A stretch of DNA of 64,000 nt from Antedon mediterranea (lineage: Eukaryota; Echinodermata; Crinoidea; Comatulida; Antedonidae), in assembly GCF_964355755.1 (NCBI RefSeq), contig NC_092671.1, forward strand, positions 5,095,001-5,159,000, in the 5' to 3' direction. Numbering within the stretch: position 1 is the stretch's first letter; each line of letters starts with the position of its first letter. The notes under the pieces were generated by a model, which saw nothing but the letters and a program-made list of their open reading frames with translations, was not told where the DNA came from and did not search any database. Of the stretch, positions 45,501 to 55,500 are shown piece by piece. Made by a program: the position numbers and the translations under genes.

Positions 45501-47780
45501 AAAAAGTGTGATGCACCCAAATATGGTACAGTAGTGATATGACATCATCAGGTCCATATATGGACACATCACATTTTTTTGTCACATAAAGATTGATAGT
45601 GTAGATAGTCTTTTTTCAACAATATGTTGTGGTCTATGGATCATGAACCTGACATAAAGTGGAAATGATTAAATCTTTAATTGGTGTGCTAAATGAAATA
45701 ACTTCTTTCTTTTATTCACTAAGGTACCCTAGTGGCTGCAATAGCTGCTAATTTTAGTGCTGTTGGAATGGGGCAGCCATCTCCTAAATTCTTTATGTAT
45801 TCTGCAGTAAGTATTTAAAATGTTATTTTTTACTCATTTCTCCATGTCTAAACAGTTTGAGTGATAGGTTTGTCTAAATCTAGTTACTTTCTGGTTGCGG
45901 TTGTTTGAGGCGTCCAGTTCAGATATCCGGTTCAAGCATCTTATACCCATGATTTAATAGTGTACATATTTGTTTTAATTTAATGTATTGAAATAAAATT
46001 AATAGTGGATGGGGTGTGAATATGCTTACACCTTCTCCCATCACACCCCTTGCCCTCATGGCTACTTCATGTTTCATAGAGATATAACCTGTGATGTATT
46101 GTACAAAACGTCAGTCATTCTAAAGTAATCATACAGAGTAGCACCCTTACTTTGACCAAGGTAATCTAAATGTATGACACAATGGCAAGATAGAAATTTG
46201 TAACACTCCTTTGATCTTATGTCTGGCTGCAACAAATACCAACAGTACTGTACTATGTACATATTCTCCGTGACACGCAGTGTCTGTTAAGGGCCGTGGA
46301 ACTGATCGTGTCGCAGCCACAGATAAACCCTTTGATCTCTTGAGCTCAGCATCATGTTGTTGGATTGCCTTTCTTTGAGAGACTAACTAAAGCTTGGTTT
46401 TACTAATTGAACAATCACAAGCTATAGATAATTAGAAATGTTGCTTGTCATTGGTCAACTTGCTTTCATTGAGCTTTACATGCTTGCATTGTGCAAGCTT
46501 ATAATAAGCCTGTAAAATAGCAAACTGCTTTGATCTGAAAACCCATTTTAATGAAGATATGTTTAGATGACAACCACTCTTTGTATACTGACTTTCAATT
46601 TGTGTTGTTAAATAGATTATATATTGATTGATTATCATTGTTTTTTTTTAGCATGATACCAATGTAGCTGGGTTTCTTTCCAGTATAAGTATGTTTAATA
46701 ACATTCTACCTCCACCAGCCTCTTGTGTTATAGTAGAACTTTATGAAGATGTAGGCAAAAAGTAAGTTTTGTTTTGGTAGATTATATATATAATAATTTT
46801 ATTTTTTTGGGTACTCATAGATTTAAACCTCATTTCGTAGTATTTTATTTATGATAAAGTCCTGTGATATCACATTTGCTACAGCAAAGTCAAAATGATA
46901 AAAATCGGAAAGAGGTAGAGATTAGATATCAGTAGTATCAGTGGCTGGATCTCATTGGAGATTTCATGTTTTTTTGTGAGAATGTAAAGCTTATATAAAA
47001 TCTTTTTTTTTTTTTGCAGTTTGTTAACTGTAGAATTATTATATAGAAATGATACATCGAAACCACCGTACAAACTCAGGATAGGACCTGATGGAGACAA
47101 ATGTGCAGAACAGTGTCCTATTAACCAATTCTTAGAATATGCCAAGTCAGTCACCCCAAATGACTTTCAAAAGGAATGCAATCAACATGTCCATTTAACT
47201 ATGCCCGTTGAATGGAACACAGGTAAGACGATTTGAGCATGTAGTCTGCAAAGATGTTTTAAAACTAGGGTTCTCCAAAGGGGAGAGTACCCGTCAGGGT
47301 CCCACCCTGGGTTACAGGCAGCGTAATTATCTATACAATATAAATATTTTAATAAATAACATAGTTCTTATTCTCAATGGTATATAAATTTAAAATAAAA
47401 TGTATAGCATAAATGTAGATCTTGAGTACATCAGCAATGAAATCAACTGATACATAAGTATCCGTCGGCCATGTGTCTTCAGAAGAAGACAGCTACAAGA
47501 ACAGTAACAGTATAAAATCTTGCATGATATTATAATTTTATGACAATTATATCAAGCGATTGCTACCATCTACATCATTCACATCATAGGTTGGTTGATC
47601 TTTGCGGTCGTCTTCTTGATGTTCATCTGCCTAGCGTTTACTATGTGCGTGCTAACGATAATAATGTCCTGTAACGGTACGGTCTACTACAAGCCGCGGA
47701 GTCGAATGCAACCGATCGATTTCCATCTGCTAGGGACCGGTATGAGCGAGTCGGAAGATGAGGCTGTATTTGACGCATAG
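39539..47780 (+). CDS. Histidine acid phosphatase ACP-2 (lysosomal/prostatic type), intact, membrane-anchored
   Basis: Predicted type I membrane phosphatase hydrolysing phosphomonoesters in lysosome/endosome. Ten phase-consistent exons: 39539-39655, 40577-40672, 41280-41528, 41875-41967, 44314-44400, 45222-45372, 45724-45806, 46652-46761, 47020-47222, 47590-47780; 459 residues. Signal peptide about 1-30; catalytic RHGNRSP at 42-48; Arg113 in STYTHRT; His293-Asp294; CAEQC near the end of the lumenal domain; TM helix about 398-422; 37-residue tail with YYKP, DFHLL (440-444) and acidic [10 protein letters not shown]. Catalytic residues known for prostatic acid phosphatase (two Arg and His of RHGxRxP, the later Arg, and the HD pair) are all present. 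Length and TM tail fit lysosomal ACP2 or the TM form of ACPP. An in-frame upstream ATG (39461) exists, but the start aligned with ACP-1 precedes a cleaner signal peptide. Confidence 0.87.
40318..40430. repeat. Fragment of the TGCGTCA inverted-repeat family
   Basis: TATACGACCCCCGATAGGTGCGTC and then CAGGGGTGCGTCAAAAAACC match the left half of the element at 23335-23670. Intron 1 of ACP-2. Confidence 0.6.
40851..41010. mobile_element. MITE family A, copy 6
   Basis: Left AAAGCTCTGTCAAACTACTG (degraded) and right GTTTGATAGTGTAGACAGAAC. ACP-2 intron 2; absent from ACP-1 intron 2. Confidence 0.7.
42591..42996 (+). mobile_element. 5'-truncated LINE: reverse-transcriptase C-terminus, 3' UTR and (TCTTA)n tail
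   Basis: Open frame to TAG at 42827-42829 reads [16 protein letters not shown]...SHPLHKVI...[21 protein letters not shown], the typical end of non-LTR reverse-transcriptase proteins of marine animals (HPLH, SGR, TNR, SF.P). It then has about 160 bp of 3' UTR ending AATAAAAGTTATCTTATC with short tandem repeats. The neighbouring repeat copy at 43490-43525 reads through the insertion point uninterrupted, which fixes the edges. It is dead, lacking nearly all of the element. Confidence 0.82.
43034..43107 (-). pseudogene. tRNA-Val-like sequence 1 (degenerate)
   Basis: On the minus strand: A-box TTGGCGTAGTGGTTATCACG, B-box GGTTCGAGCCC, 3' end GGGCGAAACC and then a T-run (pol III-type terminator). 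The anticodon loop is expanded (CTTAAAAACACG in place of CTTAACACG) and the acceptor stem pairs poorly, so it is unlikely to be functional. Confidence 0.6.
43258..43327 (-). pseudogene. tRNA-Val(AAC)-like sequence 2
   Basis: On the minus strand a perfect 7-bp acceptor stem (GGTTTCG/CGAAACC) and anticodon stem (TCTGC/GCAGA) around loop TTAACAC (anticodon AAC). The T-loop reads TTAGAGC instead of TTCGAGC and the T-stem has a mismatch, so B-box function and folding are compromised. It is closest to a real tRNA of the three. Confidence 0.6.
43544..43617 (-). pseudogene. tRNA-Val(AAC)-like sequence 3
   Basis: On the minus strand: GGCGTAGGGGTTATCACG, anticodon arm TTTGC-TTAACAC-GCAGA, intact B-box GGTTCGAGCCC, T-run after the 3' end. 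The acceptor stem has mismatches. It belongs to the same duplicated unit as copy 1. Confidence 0.6.
45470..45612. mobile_element. MITE family A, copy 7
   Basis: Left AAAGCTCTGTCTACACTATC and right GATTGATAGTGTAGATAG, with TTTTTTGTCAC inside the right arm. ACP-2 intron 6, at the place where ACP-1 intron 6 has its own copies, so it may be shared by descent. Confidence 0.75.
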
Positions 47781-47893
47781 CATTGTTTTTATATATATAT
47801 ATAATAGAATATTTAAATTAAATTTAAACTTCGAAATAATATACAAAAATGAAAATATCCAAATGTAGTTGATGTGCTGTTTTATGATCTGCT

Positions 47894-48040
47894 TAATTTG
47901 GGATTTGAACCCGATATTTGTATACAATGTTTGGTGCTCTACCAATTAACCATACAGTACATGTATTATGATTTTCTATGTTTAATTAGGATTTGAACCC
48001 AGTATGTGTAATGTTTGGTGCACAACTAATTAACCAGGCA
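47894..48040 (-). repeat. Two tRNA-derived SINE heads in tandem
   Basis: On the minus strand: TTAATTGGTAGAGCACCAAAC (A-box region) about 35 nt before GGGTTCAAATCCC (B-box), followed by a second, less complete copy. The body is AT-rich. Confidence 0.5.
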
Positions 48041-49110
48041 TGTATTAATGTCATAAGTGGCACAAACCTTTTTATTAACTAGTACTGTATTAACCTTATT
48101 GTATTAACCATTCATTGACTTTACTTTTTGAAATTTTATTTAGTATTCAAACTATTGTATTTGTAGCACTGCATAATATAGGGCACTTGATCAATTAACC
48201 ATATTAATGTTTTTAAAATATTGGTCTAAAATGTATTTTAGACTTTAATTGCCATGTTATGCTCTTCCAGTAATTTTATAAGCAGGGTAAGTTTATGTTA
48301 TTGTACAAAAAAATTTTTACCGCCGTACTGTAAATGATATTAATAAGCGTAGTGCTAAGCTTTTTTTGCCATGTTGATGAGTGAATTTGTGGTACATCAC
48401 TATAAATGAAATAAAATATGTGTGAAATATATTTACACTGTCAATTAGAAACACAATTTAAATTATATTCAATTTGAACATTTTAATTTTCTAAAATACT
48501 AAAATTATAAATTAACAATTGAGGTGTAGCATTTAAAAAAAAGTTTAAATAAGCCACTAAACCCTCCATTTTAAAAGCATTGTAGCAACCAATAATACCA
48601 ATACATTTGTTGTAAATGTTTGCAATACTATTAGGAAAGAATTTTAGCAGTAATTTTTAAATGATGGTACAGTTGACAACTTATGGAATAGGTATCATAA
48701 ATTGTAAAAATATAAAACAGATAATTTTTTTGTTTGTGTTTTTGACATGCAGGAGAACGATGTGTAAATTCTAAATGTTCGAACAGGGCCAATTATGTTT
48801 CATTACAGTACAGTACTCAAGTCTTTCCAAAGAATATTCATCATTCCTCCTATGTTAATATTTCACTTCATATTTTTAGTTTTGTACTGTGGAATATATT
48901 GAGGTAGTTTGCTGAATAGTAGTAATAGACCATGTCTAGCTTGAGTGCTTCCATCTTGTGTGTGATAGTGCTAGTGCAATTAGCCAAGTCTATTGCACTG
49001 TGGACTATATAACTGTAGGTTGTATAGACATTGTTGCCTTGTGTCCATTCCCTTTCCCTCGTGTTACTTCATTTCTGATTGAAAGTATTATTAAGTATTA
49101 AAATTATACG

Positions 49111-49242
49111 AAGCTAAATCTACACTATCAAACTAGTTTGACAAAAAAACTGTGATGTGCCCAAATATGGTAGTGATAAGATTTTGTCATGTCCATATAT
49201 GGGCCCTCACATTATTTTGTCACATAAAGTTTGATGGTGTAA
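49111..49242. mobile_element. MITE family A, copy 8
   Basis: Left GAAGCTAAATCTACACTATC and right AAAGTTTGATGGTGTAAGC, more diverged than the others; interior TGTGATGTGCCCAAATATGG intact. Confidence 0.7.
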
Positions 49243-49869
49243 GCAAATTACACTGCGCCTTTTTTTTTCTGTAGTGGTAAATCCTTAAAGGGCTTTAATG
49301 CCATGTCTAGATGCTTGTTTTTTTTTTCTGATTCTAATTCATTTTCTGCCAACAATTGGACAACCTTAACAGGTTTATTTAAGAACCATATTGGTATCAA
49401 TAATAAAACCAGTAAGATTTTGATATAATTTAATACAGTAGATTATATTATTATTTGAGAAAAATAAAAGATATTCTTTTTGGTGTAGAATTTTTAGATA
49501 TAAAGTGCAATAAATATTTAACTTTTTAATATTTAATACTATGAAGTAGTTTTTGGTAACTGCTTAAACACATTTAAGCATGTTTTTAGGACATATATTG
49601 TAATTGTTATTCAAGGTTTTATGAACTTTTATTTTTAAAATATACATTTCACCATAAATATTTAAAAATCAATGTTCTATTTTAATCCACCAGATTTTTA
49701 ATTTGTGTTTTATTCACTTTCATTTAATGTTTTCCAAAGTTTTGTGATTTTTTAAAAATCAAACTGTAATGTAACCAATAGTATACAGATTTAAACATTT
49801 CTTAATTTCAATATTGTTTTGTCAATTGCAACTTTGTGTTTAACTTTCATATTATCTTGTAATGTTCTT

Positions 49870-49914
49870 AATAAAAAAGATGATATGCATAATTTGTCTT
49901 CATATATATTTATT
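49870..49914. terminator. Back-to-back poly(A) signals, module 2
   Basis: AATAAA (+) at 49870-49875 and AATAAA (-) at 49909-49914, the same arrangement as module 1. Confidence 0.5.
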
Positions 49915-50075
49915 AGTGTCGTATTTATGTTCCTCTTCTAAAAAAATTAACAAAATTCTTTAAAAAAAATTCTTCCACTCAACCTTCACAGAGCACTTTC
50001 ATGTTTTACTCACTTGTCATGATTTATAAAATTGTTGTTTTATTTCAATTTTTTCGCATCAATAATCAATGTTCA

Positions 50076-51326
50076 TCATCCCACGTTTGTATCAACAATC
50101 GCAAACATTTTATGCGTTGGTATTTCGTGATCTTTCTTTGTGTACATCCTTACAGTTTCGTTAATCTGTTTGAGACGAAGGTCATTCGTAAGTAATCGTA
50201 TAAACGAAGGGTTCGTAAGAGGCGCAGTTATATAAAGCGCCTCATCTGGTATCACAGATATCAGAGCCAAAATTAAAACCTGCGCTACTGCTGTGTTGAG
50301 AGCATACAAAGGTCCAATACGATGACATTTTGTTTCTTGTAGAGGCCGTACTACACCGTACCCCATAATTTTATCATCTGAAATTAAATTAAATAAATTA
50401 TTAAAGAATAAAGTAACATTTTTAAAATAGAATTTGTAAATTTAAAAAATTTAAAATGCATGTATACATTTTTTGCTTAGGTCAATACTGTATATTTAGT
50501 TATCAAGCTTGTTCTTGTCATTTAAAATTAAATTTTTTTAAATCGGCTTAGTTATTTTGAAAAAAGACAGTTTATCCATCCTGTAATTGGCGGGTTTGTG
50601 CTTGCTATTGTATGTGTATGAAGGGTTTTTAGGATGGGAAATTCAAAGGGAGATGTTAGTATGCTTACTTTCTGTCACTAGTAAGCTAGTTCCTTTCTTT
50701 TCAGTTTTAGTCCAGCTCATGATGAATCGCCGTCTGTCTACACCAAAGATCTCTGTGTCATATTCCACAACTCTTCCCAAAGGTCCTTCGGGAATAGAAT
50801 GTATAGAAGGATTTTGACCCAGCTCCGGGAAAAATGGTGTCTTTTCCGTTTTAAAGCAGCCATTATGCCATGCTGTGATAAACCCTAATTTCTGAAATGT
50901 TTCTACTTCATCTGATTTAACTTCTATGCCAAGCCATCGGTCTTTCAAATGTTTTAACGCAACATTTAACAATCCTTGTTCGTATCCTTGTTCCTTCTTT
51001 TCCTCATCCACATGACGAAATCCTATATAACCGAAGGAATCACTATATCGGATCCCTCCTATTGTGCCAATAACTTCTCCAGAATCTGTCAGTGACATAT
51101 AGTAACCTGATGGATCCAATTTATGAAACATCTTTAAATCTGTAGTTTTTGCTCTACAACCCTCAAGAACTAAGCTGTTGGCCAGTATGCCAGATTCTCC
51201 TTCATGGATGTTCCTTATTTTTATTGACTGTGCTGCTTCTGATAATGTGCACATTCTATGGCATTGAGAACAATCGTTCCAAACCATTTTAAGAAGTTTT
51301 CTTGATGTTTGTCTAAAGAAAGACAT
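50076..51326 (-). CDS. GNAT-family N-acetyltransferase with YitH/HolE-type C-terminal domain, intact
   Basis: Two exons on the minus strand: 51326-50669 and 50377-50076, joined in phase 1 across a 291-bp GT-AG intron; 319 residues. The start MSFFRQTSRKLLK is conserved in copy A; an upstream in-frame ATG at 51404 is also open. The N-terminal half has GNAT features (GEVIGTIGGIRYSDSFGYIG strand pair, then VDEEKKEQGYEQGLLNVALK as the acetyl-CoA loop and helix). The C-terminal exon reads NDKIMGYGVVRPLQETKCHR then IGPLYALNTAVAQVLI, typical of the second domain of YitH-like acetyltransferases of nematodes and marine invertebrates. Substrate unknown. Confidence 0.8.
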
Positions 51327-52544
51327 TTTTCTGAAATTCAACATGAAGCAAGTTGTATTTATATTCTCTTTTTTATTGTGGAGAAGCAAGTTAAATACAT
51401 TCAACAGAAATAATTATCTGTACAGTAGGCCAAGCTAAAGTGTATAATAATAAATATGCAAATTAATATGCAAATTACCCATCAGATCAGGTGGAGTATT
51501 TTTAGCATAGTTTAGATAATATTTAACATTATTAATCAAACATTTTATTGGAAAGCAAATAATTAATACAAAAATAACAAGAAGTAACATTCAAAGCAAG
51601 ATGTTGTTTGAGTCAAATAGTTTCCTGGTGTAGCTAGGCCTAAAGGTTCCATCACGTTTACGGGTCGTTATGCACATTCTCTGGCGAACAATACATCGTC
51701 ATATAGGCCTAGCTGGAGTTTTAGACGTCCGGCCTAAAAAGCCTAATAAAGGACCTTTAGAGAATGTGACGGAATATTGTGATGTATATGTTAGGACAAA
51801 TGTATAAATAAATTCATATTTAATAAACAACTATATTACTGTTATTAAATACAAAACTTACAACGCGGTTTGATTTTCTATCTTTTTTTGCAACACAACA
51901 CACAATCAAAACATAGAAACTTATCTAGTACTTCCTAATTTATTAAAAGCTGATCGTGCCAGACCGTAACTACTTTTAGTTCTACTTGCAATAAATTCTC
52001 GGGGGACAAACCGGAAAAACAAATCTACTGAACGTAAACAAAAAACAATTCAGTTTTCATTCACATTAAAAACCGGTGTTTCTTTAATAATTTATTCCAA
52101 TAATGTGCTGTATGTGTTAGCATCAGTTTTCATTTAGATAAAGTTGATTTGGTATGTATACTACAGGCTAAATAATTAAGAAATACATACTTTTGTCTAG
52201 GTAGGCCACAGAAAAGATAACAAATTCGAAGCGGAGGCAGCACCTAGAACCGCTCCACTTCCTGTTTAAAACACACTGATGTCATGATAGGCCTGGTTCA
52301 ATAAACAGGGCTACAGTTAGGTAAAATCTATGAATATCGAATATATTATACACATTAAAAAAAGGAAAATAAATAAGACAAACAATGGACTATTTAACTA
52401 GGCCTAGAGTATAAGACTAAATAAATTAAAATCAATTTAATGAATAATGATTGTTTCTATTCTATATTTATAAGGTAGGTCTAGGCCTATAATAAGAAAG
52501 AATGTTTTGTGGGTGCTATTAAGGACTAAAGTAACAGTTACAGT
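51327..52544. other. Divergent intergenic region between GNAT and the kappaB-Ras gene
   Basis: The two genes point away from each other across 1.2 kb, so this should hold both promoters. The left 270 bp is shared with 39030-39300. No TATA box or initiator can be asserted. TAGGCCTA words are frequent, as elsewhere in the window. Confidence 0.5.
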
Positions 52545-55500
52545 ATGGGGAAAATATGCAAGATTGTTGTGTGTGGAGGAACTTCTGTTGGAAAGACGTC
52601 CATCCTTCAACAGGCGTTGCATGGCAAAGTAGAGGTATGTGAAAAATAAATTATTAATATTATTGTTTATCTTGATTTTCCTTTTTTTTTGGACATCTAA
52701 GCTATGATTCTGTGTCCCTCTGGTACATTCTATCTATAGTTACTGATTCTTCAGATTCTTCCAAAACTTCTAAACAGCTTTTAAGTTGGTTAACATTCAT
52801 AACTGCTATTACGTATTTTCACTAACCTTTTTTTAATACAGTATATTTAATTAATCTACAACTGAAATAAAGAGCTACGCTTTCAAAGTATTTTTATAAA
52901 TTGACTAAAATTAAAAGATATTGTTTTATTTTTGTACACAGACACCACCATTTAAAACAATTGAAGATATCCATGTTGCAATAATTGACACAGACAGAGG
53001 GGCAAAGGAGAAAGTGCAATTCTATGACACTAAGGGTTTGGTGAGCTGGTTTATTTTTTTATTCTTTGAATTCATGTGATTTTAAAATGTTTTAAATTAC
53101 ACAAGAATCCAAAGAATAAAAGACAACAAAAAACAAACAAAAATCCACTCACATCATTAAAATGATGAATTTTGAAAAAGTTCAGCTGACATGATCTAGC
53201 AAACTCCATATTAATTTTTTTTATTCTTTAGGATGTATCAACATATCAAGAATTACCAAGGCAGTACATACTAATGGCTGATGTAAGATTTAATATTAAT
53301 GAATGTTTATGAGTGGAACATAGAAAGTATTATGAGTTTGAAGGCAAACAGGTCTATTCAACGAAGCGAAGCTGGGTTGAATAAACCAGGTCATCTTTCA
53401 TCATATTTCTTCAATTACATGATTTGTTCTTTATTTTCTAGGGGTTTATTCTCGTATTTAGTCTTGCAAATCTTGATTCTTTTCATCAAATGGAGCAACT
53501 TAGAAAGAGCATAAAAAAAGAAAGAGATTTTAAAGATAAGGTTGGTAATTAATAGGTATCTGATATCTTTGAAATAAGTGTGTAGTTACAGACAATTAGA
53601 AAGTGTTTTATGAACCAATATGACGCTTAAAAACTAATCGATTTTATAAACAATATAAATATGATATGTTTATGAAATATATTGCGTAAATAAATTTATA
53701 TAAATATTGTAGAACACCCTTATTCATGAACACCTCTATTAAGGAGACACTTGTGAAATAAACGAGGAAGAAACAATGTATGTTTTGATTTGATTTGAAT
53801 TTATTAGGGAAACCATCATAAAAAAACATATACAAAGTGATAACATAAATTTCGGACATATAAACAAATAATACATTTATAAAAGATTTTCCAGGATAGC
53901 CCAAAAAGCTTATTAGCTTATTTCCATTGGGATCCTTTTACAATCTAAAATAAACAAGAATATTTCTTACAAAAAACGCTGCTCGCTTATTGTTATTGCT
54001 AAGGTCAAGTCTGGGGGTCACTTCATCACGCCTAGATACTTCAAGTATCCTATTACAAACAAAAACTTCAATGGGCTGTTTTGATAATAATTCAATGATT
54101 ATCTGACAGTGAATTATATCATGGGACTCATAAATACCAGAATGCTTTGGGATTTGTCGTTAGACTCTTTTCTCAGCCGTTTTTGGATTCAACAGGTGGT
54201 ACCAATAAATTATAGTGGAGTTTCCATTTTAACAAAAATGTCAAAGTGTAGTACTATAAAGCTGCTTGATTTCATCTAATGAATGAGTCATCTCGTGTGA
54301 CGTAGCGGGCTAGAGCAGCAGCGTGAAAATATAAACATTACAAAGTATTGCATTAAACACGTAAATATAACAAAAACAATAATATAATGAAACAAGTTAA
54401 ATTTAAAGACTATGATTGACTTATAGTTATTTTGTTAAACAGAAATGTGATTTAACGTTTTTCTTAAAATTAAATTTGTGTTCTATTTGCTGAATGGAAT
54501 GAGGTACAGTAGGTTAGCACTGCGACCAACCATTTCTTCAGAGGATTCAAAGTTCAAAAAACATTTATTTATTCAACAATGGCATTATACAGTATAATAT
54601 AATTATAGGTGTGTACATAAATGAAAACATAGTAATAAGCCATCATTTGGGGTCTTCTCTAGAAGAAAACAAGTTTCTTGTCTCGAGAAAGACCCCAGAA
54701 ACAATACACATACATTTAAACTAATACAATTTACTACATAAAATAAAAAATAAAAACAAAAACGATGAAATAAAAAAAAATAAATAGATACTTTCAGTAT
54801 TCCTATTAATGGGACAATTTCTTGTGAAACAAGGGAGAAGCAATGCGTGTTATAGCAGTACGACCAACCAGTTTTTAGGGAAACCTCTATTAAGGGGACA
54901 CTTGTGAAACAAACAAGGAATGGGCAATGTGTGTTTAGCAGTACGACCAACCAGTTTTTAGGGAAACCTCTATTAAGGGGACACTTGTGAAACAAACAAG
55001 GAATGGGCAATGTGTGTTTAGCAGTACGACCAACCAGTTTTTAGGGAAACCTCTATTAAGGGGACACTTGTGAAACAAACAAGGAATGGGCAATGTGTGT
55101 TTAGCAGTACGACCAACCAGTTTTTAGGGAAACCTCTATTAAGGGGACACTTGTGAAACAAACAAGGAATGGGCAATGTGTGTTTAGCAGTACGACCAAC
55201 CAGTTTTTAGGGAAACCTCTATTAAGGGGACACTTGTGAAACAAACAAGGAATGGGCAATGTGTGTTTGCAGTACGACCAACCAGTTTTTAGGGAAACCT
55301 CTATTAAGGGGACACTTGTGAAACAAACAAGGAATGGGCAATGTGTGTTTAGCAGTACGACCAACCAGTTTTTAGAGAAACCTCTATTAAGGGGACACTT
55401 GTGAAACAAACAAGGAATGGGCAATGTGTGTTTAGCAGTACGACCAACCAGTTTTTAGGGAAACCTCTATTAAGGGGACACTTGTGAAACAAACAAGGAA

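Larger units (their letters stand above)
47781..50075. other. Module 2 region between ACP-2 and the intact GNAT gene
   Basis: Aligned with 35205-37242. It contains two tRNA-like SINE heads on the minus strand (47894-47950 and 47988-48040, GGGTTCAAATCC B-boxes), a family-A MITE at 49111-49242, and a long AT-rich stretch that may be the ACP-2 3' UTR. No other gene was seen. Confidence 0.55.
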
